A stretch of 64,000 bases of DNA, from assembly GCA_964649085.1 (NCBI GenBank), contig CAZYPN010000012.1:92449-156448 (forward strand), given 5' to 3'. The notes beneath the pieces were generated by a model. That model searched no databases, had not been told where the DNA came from, and saw nothing but the letters and a program-made list of their open reading frames with translations. This DNA comes from JADMJV01 sp964649085 (lineage in GTDB: Bacteria > Vulcanimicrobiota > Xenobia > Xenobiales > JADMJV01). A program made the translations under genes and the position numbers. This document shows positions 53,062 to 63,977 of this stretch, piece by piece; position 1 is the first letter of the stretch; every line of letters begins with the position of its first letter.

Positions 53062-55637
53062 TGTGCCGCCTTTAACTCGAGCAGGAAACAGGTTCCCGCC
53101 GCTTGATGGTCGAGGGTGATGCTTCCCCCCATGGCCTGCATCAGGCCCCGACAGATCGACAGGCCCAGTCCGCTTCCGGTGATTTCATTGTGGCCCCTGA
53201 CAAAGCATTCGAACAAATGCTCTCGCAAGGCTTCGGGAATCCCCGGACCTCCGTCCACGAAACGAATGCGCACCTGCTCCGGGTCGCTTTCGGCCGCCAC
53301 CCGCACAGGGGCTTCGGGGGCGTATTTGAAAGCGTTTTCCAGCAGATTGACGAAGACTTGCTGCAGCAGCAAAAAGTCGGCCTGCACCAGCGGCAGGTCC
53401 TCGGGCAAATCCAGTTCTACCCGGTCTTCGGCGTGCATTTGCTCAAGCGTGGCCTGCAGCACCTCGCCCAGTTCTTGGGGCTGCAGTTGAACGCTCAGGT
53501 AGCCGGCTTTGAGGCGGTTCATTTGCAGCAGGTTGGCCACAATGCGGTTGAGCCGCTGGGTCTCGGCCACGGCGTTGTTGACCAACAGTTGGCGGCTCTC
53601 GGCCGGCAAAGGCTGGCCCTCGGCCTCCTCCTGCAAACTTTGCAAGGCCCCCTGAATCGAGACCAGGGGAATGCGCAAATCGTGACTCACGCTGTTGAGC
53701 AGCGTGGCCTGCAGTTGTTCGGTGGCGCGAAGCAGCTCGGCTTCGCCGCGCAGCTGACTCAGGCGGTCGCGCTCCATGGCCACCTCGGCCTGACCGGCAA
53801 AGGTGTCGAGCAAGCGACGCTGATCGGGCAGCAGCGGGGCCTTCAGCTCCAGCAACAGCGCCCCCAGCAATTCGCCCTGCGAGGTTTGCAGGGGCCGACA
53901 CAAAACGTCACTCTCGCTGAGCGTGTCGGTGCCTTTGCCAGCCGGTTTCAGGTGCTGGGTCGACCAGCTGGCCAGGGCCCGGTGGCTTTCGTTCAGGGCT
54001 GGCCAGCCGGCCGGCTGAGCCGAGAGAAAGCGCACCTCCTGGCGCAGGTGAGCGGCCAGTTGTTGGGCCACCAGTTCGCCGATGGCCTGCTCGCCCTGGG
54101 TGGCCGACAGCGAGCGCGACAGGGCGAATACGGTGGCGGTTTCGGCCTCGCGCTCGCGGGCTGCAGCAGCTTGCTCGCGGGCCCGCGAGGTGAGGTGACT
54201 GACGGCCAGCGACACCGTGAGCAACGAGGCAAAGGTCAAGAAGTATTCGCGGTCCTTCACCGCAAACGTGTAATAGGGCGGCACAAACAGCAGGTCAAAG
54301 AGCGCAACCCCCACGGCGCTGCTCAGGGCCGAAGGCCCCCGCCCCAGCCGATAGGCCACGGCGCAGGCTGTCAGCAAATAAAGCATCACCAGGTTGGTGG
54401 GGGCCAACCACTGGCGCAGGGGCAGCGCCAGCAGGGTGACCAAGAGGGTGGCCACTCCTGCCTGAAGGTAGCGGGCCGGTTGGCGCAGGCGAACGGGCAG
54501 ACCGGGCTGCTGGGGTGGAGGCTGGGCCGAGACCACAAACACGTCGATATCGCCCGACAGGCGGATGAGCTGGTCCACCAGATCGCGCTGCCATGGCCAG
54601 GCCGACCCCAGGGGTTTGCCGGCCACCACTTTGGTCACGTTCTGCTGACGGGCAAAGTGAATCAGCGCCTCGGGAATGGATAGACCCTGGACGACGGTGG
54701 TTCGGGCTCCCAGCGATTCGGCCAGTTGCAGGTGTTGAAACACCCGGGCCTGGGCCTCGGCGCTGAGCGGATGGGCCGAGCGCACCGACACCGCCCACCA
54801 CTCCGCTCCCAGGGCTTCGGCCAGGCGGCGAGTCGAGCGCACCAGACGCTCGGAAAGCGGACTGGGCCCCACGGCCACCAGCAAGCGCTCTTTGACCGGC
54901 CAGGGACCGGAAATAGAACGTTGCTGCATGTACTGACGCACGTCGTCATCGACGCGCTCGGCGGCACTGCGCAAGGCCAGTTCGCGTAGGGCGGTCAGGT
55001 TGCCGGCCCGGAAAAAGTTCTCGCGTGCTCGTTCGGCAGCCGCCTCTCGATAGACGTGGCCGGCCTTGAGCCGCTGGAGCAACTCTTCGGGGGGCAGGTC
55101 GACCAGGGCCAGCGAGTGGGCCCGCTCCAGAAACGTATCGGGGATGGTTTCCCGCACCTGCACCCCGGTGATCTGCAGCACCGCGTCGTTGAGACTCTCC
55201 AGGTGCTGCACATTGAGGGTGGTGTAGACGTCGATGCCGGCTTCGAGCAGCTCTTGCACGTCCTGGTAGCGCTTGCGGTGGCGACAACCCGGAGGGTTGC
55301 TGTGGGCCAGTTCGTCGACCAGCACCAGGGCCGGTTTGCGAGCCAGGCAGGCGTCCAGGTCGAACTCTGCAACCTCGACGTGCTGCACCGTCAGCGGCTT
55401 GCGGGGCAGTTGAGGCAGGCCCTCGAGCAAGGCCTCGGTTTCGGGGCGACCGTGGGACTCCACCAGGCCGACCACCAGGTCGATGCCCTGGGACAGCAGC
55501 CGGTGGGCCGATTGCAACATCGCGTAGGTCTTGCCCACGCCCGCGGCATAGCCCAGGAAAATCTTGAGCTTGCCGCGACCGTCGGGTTGGTCGGCCTGCA
55601 GGCGCGCCAGCAGCGCGTCAGGCTGGGGTCGAGTCAT
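53058..55637 (-). CDS. kdpD: KdpD potassium/turgor sensor kinase
   Basis: This is an 859-residue kinase. N-terminal KdpD domain with Walker A GYAAGVGKTYAMLQ and Walker B-like VLVDELAHSNPPG. Usp-like domain (LLVAVGPSPLSERLVRSTRRLA). Four TM helices (about 400-490). GAF-like region. HisKA (LLNSVSHDLRIPLVSIQGAL with the phospho-acceptor His) and HATPase (VNLLENAFKYAPE; GPGIPEALREHLFECF; GSGLGLSICRGLM). Length matches E. coli KdpD (894). It lies 14 bp after kup, so kup-kdpD-kdpE form one operon. Confidence 0.95.
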   Translation of the reverse strand: MTRPQPDALLARLQADQPDGRGKLKIFLGYAAGVGKTYAMLQSAHRLLSQGIDLVVGLVESHGRPETEALLEGLPQLPRKPLTVQHVEVAEFDLDACLARKPALVLVDELAHSNPPGCRHRKRYQDVQELLEAGIDVYTTLNVQHLESLNDAVLQITGVQVRETIPDTFLERAHSLALVDLPPEELLQRLKAGHVYREAAAERARENFFRAGNLTALRELALRSAAERVDDDVRQYMQQRSISGPWPVKERLLVAVGPSPLSERLVRSTRRLAEALGAEWWAVSVRSAHPLSAEAQARVFQHLQLAESLGARTTVVQGLSIPEALIHFARQQNVTKVVAGKPLGSAWPWQRDLVDQLIRLSGDIDVFVVSAQPPPQQPGLPVRLRQPARYLQAGVATLLVTLLALPLRQWLAPTNLVMLYLLTACAVAYRLGRGPSALSSAVGVALFDLLFVPPYYTFAVKDREYFLTFASLLTVSLAVSHLTSRAREQAAAAREREAETATVFALSRSLSATQGEQAIGELVAQQLAAHLRQEVRFLSAQPAGWPALNESHRALASWSTQHLKPAGKGTDTLSESDVLCRPLQTSQGELLGALLLELKAPLLPDQRRLLDTFAGQAEVAMERDRLSQLRGEAELLRATEQLQATLLNSVSHDLRIPLVSIQGALQSLQEEAEGQPLPAESRQLLVNNAVAETQRLNRIVANLLQMNRLKAGYLSVQLQPQELGEVLQATLEQMHAEDRVELDLPEDLPLVQADFLLLQQVFVNLLENAFKYAPEAPVRVAAESDPEQVRIRFVDGGPGIPEALREHLFECFVRGHNEITGSGLGLSICRGLMQAMGGSITLDHQAAGTCFLLELKAAQ

Positions 55638-55651
55638 GGGGACCTAGAATA

Positions 55652-57622
55652 TCAGATTTCCAACTGGGTGCCGAGTTCGACCACCCGGTCAGGAGGCAGC
55701 GAGAAGAACTGGGTCGCGTCTACGGCGTTGCGGGTGAGGAAGGCAAACAGCTCCTCGCGCCACAAAGACATGCCGGACATGATGTCGCCTCGCGGAATCA
55801 CCGTTTCGCGACCCAGGAAAAAGGTCGACTCGAAAATCACCAGGCGCGAACCTCCTATTTCCAGCCCGTGCAGGTAGCGTGGCACGTCGGGGCGCTCCAT
55901 GTAGCCGAAGTTGAGGGTGATGCGGAAGAAGCCCTCGGCCAGGTTTTCGATCTCGAGCCGCTCGAACTCCTCAAGATGGGGTTTCTCGTGGATGCGCACG
56001 GCCACAAAGATAATGCGCTCGTGCAGCGTTCGGTTATGGTCCAGGTTGGCCAGCAGGGCCGGCGGCGTGCCTTCCCGGTTGCCATACATAAACAGAGCGG
56101 TACCGGGTACGCGTGCCACCTGCATGCTGGGGAGTCGTTCCAGCAGCTGCTGCAGCGGCAGCGTACGGGCCTGCAGCATGCGATAGATGATCTGGCGTCC
56201 GGCCTTCCAGGTGGTCATCAGGATGAACACGGCCCAGCCCACCACCAGCGGAAACCAGCCACCATCGGGAATCTTAACCACGTTGGCGGCGAAGAAGATC
56301 AGCTCGACCGTAATGAAGACCCCACAGACGCCGATGGCCTTGGGCGCCGACCAGTTCCAGCCGTAGATCAGCAAGAAGCAGAACAGCAGCGTGGTGATCA
56401 GCATGGTGGCCGTCACCGCCACCCCGTAGGCCGAAGCCAGCGCCGCCGAGGATTTGAAGCCTAGCACCAGACCCACGCAGCAAATCATCAGCAGCCAGTT
56501 GACGTTGGGCACATAAATCTGGCCGCGCTCGGTGGCCGAGGTGTGCAAAATGGGCAGTCGCGGCAGGTAGCCCTGTTGTACCGACTGCATCGACAGCGAA
56601 TACACCCCAGAAATGAGGGCCTGCGAGGCGATGACGGTAGCCATGGTGGCGATCATCACCACAAAGGTGAGCGACCAACTCGGGCCCATCAAGAAAAACG
56701 GATTGGAAATGGCCTTGGGGTCGCGCAGCAGCAGCGCCCCCTGGCCCAAGTAGTTGAGCATCAGGGCCGGAAAAGCCACCAGAAACCAGGCCTGCTGGAT
56801 GGGCCGTCGGCCAAAGTGGCCCATATCGGCATACAGGGCCTCGCCGCCGGTGACGACCAGGAACACCGAGCCCAGCACCAGGAACCCGTGCCAGCCGTTG
56901 TGCCAGAAAAACGACAGTCCATAGGCCGGATTCAGAGCGCCCACGACCGAGGGATGCTGCACGATTTGGTAGAGCCCCAGGGAGGCCAGGGTGGCAAACC
57001 AGACCAGCATCATGGGCCCGAACACTCGACCCACCGCGGCCGTGCCTCGTGACTGCACCGAGAACAGGCCGGCCAGAATCGCGAGCGTGATCGGTAGAAT
57101 GTAGGGTTTGGCCCCGGGCACCAACACCTCCAGGCCCTCGACGGCCGAGAGCACCGAGATGGCCGGGGTAATCATGCCGTCGCCGAAAAGCAGCGCCGTG
57201 CCGAACAAACCCAGCATGGTCAAGACCGTCAGGGTGCGGCCCTGCAGCTTGCCGGTGTCGGTCACCAGGGCGGTCAGGGCCATGATGCCGCCTTCGCCCT
57301 TGTGGTCGGCCCGTAGAACCATGAGCAGATACTTGATGCAGACCACGCCCATCAACGACCAGAAGATCAACGAGATGACGCCCATCACGTTGGCCGCCTG
57401 ATCGACGGCCACGTGGTGGGCCGGGTTCAGCGATTCGCGCACGGCGTAAAGCGGGCTGGTGCCGATGTCGCCATAGACCACGCCCAGTGCGGCCAGCGCC
57501 AGGGCAGCCGTTCGCGGGTTGTGGTGGGCGTGAGAGGTCGAAGAGGGAGGGGAGGGGGTCTCGCCAGGAGACTCCGAGGTCGGTTCGGGGACGACCGCCT
57601 CGGCCGGGGGTGTTTCCAACAT
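55652..57622 (-). CDS. kup: Kup-type potassium uptake protein
   Basis: This protein has 656 residues from ATG 57622. A Pro/Ser-rich N-terminal tail of about 40 residues precedes the 12-TM KUP/HAK domain (ALAALGVVYGDIGTSPLYAVRESL is the family signature). A cytoplasmic C-terminus follows (RVPGTALFMYGNREGTPPALLANLDHNRTLHERIIFV; FGYMERPDVPRYL). It is a K+/H+ symporter in the family. It heads the kup-kdpD-kdpE operon and has five CTTGACC-type boxes directly upstream, so it is probably induced by K+ limitation. The predicted -10 lies 8 nt before the ATG. Confidence 0.95.
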   Translation of the reverse strand: MLETPPAEAVVPEPTSESPGETPSPPSSTSHAHHNPRTAALALAALGVVYGDIGTSPLYAVRESLNPAHHVAVDQAANVMGVISLIFWSLMGVVCIKYLLMVLRADHKGEGGIMALTALVTDTGKLQGRTLTVLTMLGLFGTALLFGDGMITPAISVLSAVEGLEVLVPGAKPYILPITLAILAGLFSVQSRGTAAVGRVFGPMMLVWFATLASLGLYQIVQHPSVVGALNPAYGLSFFWHNGWHGFLVLGSVFLVVTGGEALYADMGHFGRRPIQQAWFLVAFPALMLNYLGQGALLLRDPKAISNPFFLMGPSWSLTFVVMIATMATVIASQALISGVYSLSMQSVQQGYLPRLPILHTSATERGQIYVPNVNWLLMICCVGLVLGFKSSAALASAYGVAVTATMLITTLLFCFLLIYGWNWSAPKAIGVCGVFITVELIFFAANVVKIPDGGWFPLVVGWAVFILMTTWKAGRQIIYRMLQARTLPLQQLLERLPSMQVARVPGTALFMYGNREGTPPALLANLDHNRTLHERIIFVAVRIHEKPHLEEFERLEIENLAEGFFRITLNFGYMERPDVPRYLHGLEIGGSRLVIFESTFFLGRETVIPRGDIMSGMSLWREELFAFLTRNAVDATQFFSLPPDRVVELGTQLEI

Positions 57623-57630
57623 GATCCCGT

Positions 57631-57696
57631 ATCCTAGCCCCCTGCCGGTCAAGGAAAGGTCAAGGCAGTTCAAGAGGAGGTCAAGAAAAGGTCAAG
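57631..57696 (-). promoter_or_regulatory. kup promoter with five CTTGACC boxes
   Basis: Reading the minus strand toward kup there are CTTGACC-N4-CTTGACC-N4-CTTGAAC-N3-CTTGACC-N4-CTTGACC, then 10 nt, then TAGGAT (57636-57631) as -10 and 8 nt to the ATG. Boxes start every 10-11 nt, one helical turn. The last box replaces a -35, as at PhoB-type activated promoters. KdpE is the likely activator. Confidence 0.75.
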
Positions 57697-57743
57697 GCCG
57701 GCCGATCAGGTTTTTTTCAGGGTCAACGCATAGTCTGCGCCCC

Positions 57744-58178
57744 ATGAACGTCTCTGCTGATGCTTACCAAAGAACCGCCCGATATGAAGTGAATGGAAAG
57801 GCGCGCACGCTGGTGTGTGACGGCGCCCTCGACCACTCGGTGTGGGACGCCCTCACGGTGGGGCGCAGCGACGAGGTGCGCGATCAGTTCATCCAGACCC
57901 TGGCCGACGAACGTCTCGACCAGCGCGCTCCCAGCCCCGACACCTTTGGGCCGGGTTGGAGTGAGGTCGAAGGCGATGCCTACCGCAAACTCTTTCGCTG
58001 CGGCAGCAGCGACGGCCCTCATCAGGATGTGCTGCTGCACCTGGGGGCCCGCTCGGGCAACGAGTTCGAGGTTACGACCCGGGTACCCCAGTTGCTCGAA
58101 CACGTGATGAGCGGCACCACCACCCACGGCGAACTGAACCAGGACCGCCTGCAGGAGCAGATCCGACGACTTTCCTGA
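57744..58178 (+). CDS. Hypothetical protein in the potassium island
   Basis: This protein has 144 residues from ATG 57744. It is soluble and charged, with no known domain, signal peptide or TM segment (TARYEVNGKARTLVCDGALDHSVWDAL; EVEGDAYRKLFRCGSSDGPHQDVLLHLGARSGNEFE). TAGTCT (57731-57736) lies 7 nt before ATG and no ribosome site is seen, so leaderless expression is likely. It sits between the divergent kup and kdp units; a role in K+ response is only positional inference. Confidence 0.6.
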   Translation: MNVSADAYQRTARYEVNGKARTLVCDGALDHSVWDALTVGRSDEVRDQFIQTLADERLDQRAPSPDTFGPGWSEVEGDAYRKLFRCGSSDGPHQDVLLHLGARSGNEFEVTTRVPQLLEHVMSGTTTHGELNQDRLQEQIRRLS

Positions 58179-58184
58179 CGCATT

Positions 58185-58239
58185 CTTGACCCCCTCAGGT
58201 CAAGCCTTGACCCCTTCTTGTCTCCAGCCCCCCTAGACT
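58185..58239 (+). promoter_or_regulatory. kdp operon promoter with CTTGACC boxes
   Basis: CTTGACC (58185-58191), N14, CTTGACC (58206-58212), N4, CTTGTCT (58217-58223), N10, TAGACT (58234-58239), N6, ATG 58246. An inverted GGTCAAG lies at 58198-58204. Box spacing is 21 and 11 nt (two and one helical turns), and the gap to the -10 is the same 10 nt as at kup and at the gene at 62544. Confidence 0.78.
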
Positions 58240-58245
58240 CGGGGC

Positions 58246-58335
58246 ATGCACGACGCGATTTGCCTTGGGTTGATGGTGGCCATCATGGCGGCCACCTCGT
58301 CTTACTTCATGCTGCTCAAGTATCTCAAGCCATGA
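58246..58335 (+). CDS. 29-residue membrane peptide heading the kdp operon
   Basis: The peptide MHDAICLGLMVAIMAATSSY and on to LKYLKP is one TM helix with a basic C-terminal end. The predicted -10 ends 6 nt before its ATG, so it should be translated from the first or nearly the first nucleotides of the mRNA. Its stop overlaps the kdpF ATG (ATGA). It is too short for ordinary gene calling. It may stabilise the Kdp complex like KdpF or act as a leader peptide. Confidence 0.6.
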   Translation: MHDAICLGLMVAIMAATSSYFMLLKYLKP

Positions 58336-58409
58336 CCTCTCTGATCATTGTGGCTTTGCTGGCCTATCTTTTCTACTCGTTGCTCTTCCCCGAGAGGCTT
58401 GACGGCTGA
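58332..58409 (+). CDS. kdpF: KdpF, small subunit of the Kdp ATPase
   Basis: This 25-residue peptide (MTSLIIVALLAYLFYSLLFP plus ERLDG) has the KdpF pattern: a single TM helix followed by FPERL/KPE-like end. ATGA overlaps on both sides couple it to the upstream peptide and to kdpA. In E. coli KdpF (29 residues) stabilises the KdpFABC complex. Confidence 0.85.
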   Translation: MTSLIIVALLAYLFYSLLFPERLDG

Positions 58410-59988
58410 TGGAGGCGGCACTTCTGCTATTGCTTCTGTTGGCTCTGGTCAAGCCGGTGGGTAGCTGGACCTATCGGCAGCTCGAGTTTCCAGGCCGTGG
58501 ACGCGTGGAGCAACTCGTCTACCGTTTGGCGGGCATCGACCCCGAGCAATCCATGTCCTGGACCCAGTATTTGAAGGCTCTGGCCTGGTTCAACGGGCTC
58601 GGGCTGCTGTTCACCTATCTGCTGCTGCGCCTGCAGCACCACTTGCCCGGCAATCCTCTGGGGCTGCCCGGCGTCGACCCCTTTCTGGCCTTCAATACCG
58701 CCTGTTCCTTTGTTTCCAACACCAACTGGCAGGCCTATGGGGGCGAGTCGACCATGAGTTGGGCCAGCCAGATGCTGGCCCTGACCACCCAGAACTTCCT
58801 CTCGGCCGCCACCGGCATCGCCGGGTTATTAGCCCTGGCCCGAGGGCTGCGGCAAGTACAAAGCACCCAGTTGGGGAACTTCTGGGTCGATGTGGTGCGC
58901 TCCACCCTGTACGTGTTGCTGCCCCTCAGCGCGCTGCTGGCCTTGCTGCTGGTCTGGCAGGGAGTTCCCCAGACCCTTCATCAGCCTTCGGGAAGCGCTC
59001 CGGTGGGTCCGGTGGCCTCGCAGGTGGCCATCAAGCAGTTGGGCACCAACGGCGGCGGCTACTACAACGTCAACTCGGCCCACCCATTGGAGAACCCCAC
59101 CCCCGTCAGCAACTTCTTGCAGTGTCTGGCCATCCTGTTGCTGCCTGCGTCGCTGTGCTACACCTACGGGCTGGCTGTCGACGACCGCCGCCAGGGTTGG
59201 GCTCTGCTGGCCTGCAAGCTGCTGATTTTTGTGCCCATTGTGGTGGCCTGCATCGGTCTGGAACAGGGCCATTGGGAAGGCAAGGAGGTGCGTTTTGGGC
59301 CCACGGCCTCGGCCCTGTGGGCCTGCGCCACCACGGCCGCTTCCAATGGCTCGGTCAATTCGATGCACGACTCCTACAGCGCCCTGGGCGGATTCTTGCT
59401 GATGTTTCTGATGATGACCGGCGAGGTCGTCTTCGGGGGCGTGGGCTGCGGACTTTATGGGCTCATTCTCTACGCCATCGTGGCCGTCTTCGTGGCCGGA
59501 TTGATGGTGGGCCGCACGCCCGAATACCTGGGCAAGAAGATCGAAACCTTCGAAATCAAAATGACCAGCCTGGCTCTGCTGCTGGCGCCTGCGCTGGTGC
59601 TGCTGATGACCGCCGCGGCCCTGCAGTACGAGCCCGCCCGGGGGGCCGTGCTCAACAGCGGAGCTCACGGGTTTTCCGAGATTCTCTACGGCTGCACCTC
59701 GATGGGGAACAACAACGGTTCGGCCTTTGCCGGTCTGTCGGCCAACCAGCCCTTTTACAACCTGGTGGGAGGTCTGGTCATGCTGGCCAGTCGCTACTGG
59801 ATGCTGCTGCCAGTGCTGGCGGTGGCCGGTTCGCTGGCCGAGAAAAAGCGGGTGCCTCCTGGAGCCGGCACCCTACCAACCCACGGACCCCTTTTCGTGG
59901 CCTGGTTGGCGCTGGTCATTTTCATCGTGGGCGCCCTCAGCTTTTTGCCGGCGCTGGCCCTGGGACCCCTGGCGGAGGCCTTTGCATC

Positions 59989-59992
<4 letters not shown>
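58409..59992 (+). CDS. kdpA: KdpA, potassium-translocating subunit
   Basis: This is a 527-residue, ten-TM channel-like subunit with four selectivity-filter repeats, visible as SNTNWQAYGGE, LGTNGGGYYNVNSAHPLENP, TAASNGSVNSMHDSYSALGG and MGNNNGSAFAGL. It is about 30 residues shorter than E. coli KdpA, within family range. The ATG overlaps the kdpF stop, and the gene end overlaps the kdpB GTG start (GTGA). Confidence 0.97.
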
Positions 59993-61976
<1,984 letters not shown>

Positions 61977-61977
<1 letters not shown>

Positions 61978-62534
61978 TGTTCATCGCTCTGCGCTTGTTG
62001 CTGTTGTTCACGCTGCTGCTGGGAGCGGCTTACCCGCTGACCCTGGCCGGGCTGGGTGGGGTGCTGTTTCCCAAACAGGCGGCCGGCGACCCCGACCTCG
62101 TGGGTCGCCACTTCGAGGGCGAGGGGTACTTTTGGAGCCGACCCTCGGCCACCCCGGAAAAGCCCTACAACGCCGCCCTCTCGTCGGGCTCGAACTGGGG
62201 CCCTCGCGAGCGCCGTCTGGGCGAGCAGCGAGCCGCCGCCTTGCAGCGCTTCGCGGGCCTGACCCCCCCCGAGGACCTGCTGACCGCCTCAGGCAGCGGA
62301 CTGGACCCCCACATCACCCCCGAGGCGGCCCGCTTTCAGATACCACGGGTGGCCCGCGCCCGGGGCCTCTCGGAGGAGCGCCTGCGGGCGCTGGTCGACA
62401 GCCTGTGTGAGCCGCCCACCCTGGGTGTGCTGGGCCACGCCCGTGTGCACGTCGGGCGCCTGAATCGCGCCCTTGACGCAGCCTTGACCTCGCCGCCCCA
62501 GGCCTTGACCCGCTCTGGACGCGGGCCTGAATAG
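61977..62534 (+). CDS. kdpC: KdpC, accessory subunit of the Kdp ATPase
   Basis: This 185-residue protein has one N-terminal TM helix (LRLLLLFTLLLGAAYPLTLAGLGGVLFP) and a periplasmic domain with the family motifs GRHFEGEGYFWSRPSAT, NAALSSGSNWGP, DLLTASGSGLDPHITPEAA, QIPRVARARG and LGHARVHVGRLNRALD. It completes KdpFABC. The CTTGACC boxes of the next gene are embedded in its last codons. Confidence 0.95.
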
Positions 62535-62537
62535 ACT
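62472..62537 (+). promoter_or_regulatory. Promoter with CTTGACC boxes inside the end of kdpC
   Basis: CTTGACG (62472-62478), N4, CTTGACC (62483-62489), N14, CTTGACC (62504-62510), N4, CTGGACG (62515-62521), N10, TAGACT (62532-62537), N6, ATG 62544. Geometry matches the kdp operon promoter base for base in spacing, although the first boxes lie within coding sequence. Confidence 0.72.
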
Positions 62538-62543
62538 GATTCC

Positions 62544-62705
62544 ATGAACGACCTCACTTTTGGAATCGCCTTCCTCGTGCTCTACTTCTGGTTCATTCTG
62601 GGCTGCATCGCCCCCCGCGACCTCTTTCGCGAAACCCCCGAGCCCGAGCCGCGACCCGAGCAACCTGCCTGGATTCCGGTGAGCCGCACGACCGTCTTTC
62701 ACTGA
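62544..62705 (+). CDS. Small membrane protein under the Kdp-type promoter
   Basis: This 53-residue protein has one TM helix (FGIAFLVLYFWFILGCIAP) followed by a Pro/Glu-rich cytoplasmic tail (RETPEPEPRPEQPAW). The -10 ends 6 nt before its ATG. Its own copy of the CTTGACC box array suggests induction with kdpFABC, so it may be a regulator or stabiliser of a K+ transporter. No family recognised. Too short for default gene callers. Confidence 0.65.
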   Translation: MNDLTFGIAFLVLYFWFILGCIAPRDLFRETPEPEPRPEQPAWIPVSRTTVFH

Positions 62706-62754
62706 ACCGAGGGTTGGCTCTCTGAACCAGACACGGGATTTTCTTACAACTTCT

Positions 62755-63104
62755 CTATGTCCGCGTCACCAGGCTTCCTCGCCATCCTGCGTCGGAAGTC
62801 GTTGATGACTGCCTCGTGCCCTGGAGGGCCGCCATCCGAAGTTTTTGAACCTCCTTCAGGCTAAGGAGGTAAATGTTCCCCAAGGCGGTTGTTAATGCCG
62901 CTGCTGTAGTCCCTGAAATGACTGAACCAGCACCCGTAAGTAACTTGGCCAGATTTGCGACTATTTGCTTGCCCAAAAAGGTTGCGCCACCCGCACCGAC
63001 GGCGGTTCCTACTAGCAGGGTGTTTCCAAATCCCGTACGAATGTTCGAAAATCCTTCAACCGATGAGGTGACCCGTGCGCGGATATGAAGATCAACAGCC
63101 CCTG
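62755..63104 (-). pseudogene. C-terminal fragment of a gene cut by the transposase
   Basis: The minus-strand frame runs from the transposase gene to a stop at 62755 with a continuous hydrophobic/Gly-Ala part (FGNTLLVGTAVGAGGATFLGKQ; TGAGSVISGTTAAALTTALG) and a polar tail. It has no credible start codon, and the frame meets a stop just inside the transposase gene (about 63105). It is therefore the 3' remnant of an older gene, possibly a membrane-associated protein of the DUF697 type, but too short to name. GC content is lower than in the kdp genes. Nothing else is seen in 62706-63074. Confidence 0.5.
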
Positions 63105-63977
63105 CTCTTCAGTTTTTCGGTCTGTCCCGAGGACAGAGTTCCAGCCAAGCATCCGCTGCGGCTTGTAAAGGCTGATGTCGAGAAGATTCTCGTCGAGATG
63201 TCCCCGGAGTTCGATAGCCTCTATGCCAATCGCGGGCGGCCTTCCATCCCGCCGGAGCAAATTCTGAAGGCCATACTGCTGATGGCCCTGTACAGCGTTC
63301 GCTCGGAGCGTCAGTTCTGTGAGCAACTTTCCTACAACATTCTTTTCCGTTGGTTCCTCGGCTTGAACTGGGAGGATGACACCTTTACCCACTCAACTTT
63401 CTCCAAGCTGAGGAAACGAATGGGTGGGGACGAGTTGTCCTTGTCGTTCTTCAACAAGGTGGTCAGGATGGCCAAAGAACGGAAGCTCCTCTCAGAGGAC
63501 CACTTCACGGTCGACGGCACGTTGATCGAGGCTTGGGCCAGCCACAAGAGCTTCAAGCCCAAGGATGACTCTGGCGACAAACCAGACAGCCGGGGCGACC
63601 GCAACTTCAAGGGTGAGAAGCGCTGCAACGATACGCACCAGTCCACAACAGACCCCGAGGCGCAACTTATGCGCAAGGGTCCAGGCAAAGAGGCCAAGCT
63701 GAGTTATGGAGCGCATTGTCTTATGGAAAATCGTAACGGGCTTGTTGTTGGCATGCTTGTCACTCACGCGACCCTGCCTGAGCCCGCAGCCGCCGAAGCG
63801 CTCGTCAGAACCTGGCTTGAATCCGGTGGGTCGATGAAGACTCTGGGTGGCGATAAGGGCTACCACACGAAAGCCTTTGTCCAGAGTCTCAGAGACCTCA
63901 GCATAGCGCCACACCTCGCGATGGTGGCCAATCGAGAGACTCCTGGCTGTTGGAGGCAAAGCTCCATGGCCGCATAG
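63075..63977 (+). mobile_element. IS5-family (DDE) transposase, incomplete C-terminus
   Basis: This 300-residue frame from GTG 63075 has an N-terminal IS5/IS1182-type domain (DRVPAKHPLRLVK; FDSLYANRGRPSIPPEQILKA; YNILFRWFLGLNWED). DDE residues seen are Asp in HFTVDGTLIEAWAS and Asp in LGGDKGYH; the third (Glu) would lie past the end. The sequence loses family similarity after IAPHLAM and stops at 63977, so a frameshift or truncation is likely, and the window ends at 64000. Terminal inverted repeats were not found. It has cut into the minus-strand gene to its left. Confidence 0.8.

Noticed and set aside
57647..57696. Five short direct repeats resembling a CRISPR or iteron array.
   Set aside because: The repeat unit is 7 nt with 3-4 nt gaps in helical phase and lies at a promoter, so operator boxes explain it better.
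58759..59988. Upstream extension of the KdpB frame inside kdpA.
   Set aside because: KdpB homology begins at GTG 59989, while the extension has none and lies in kdpA.
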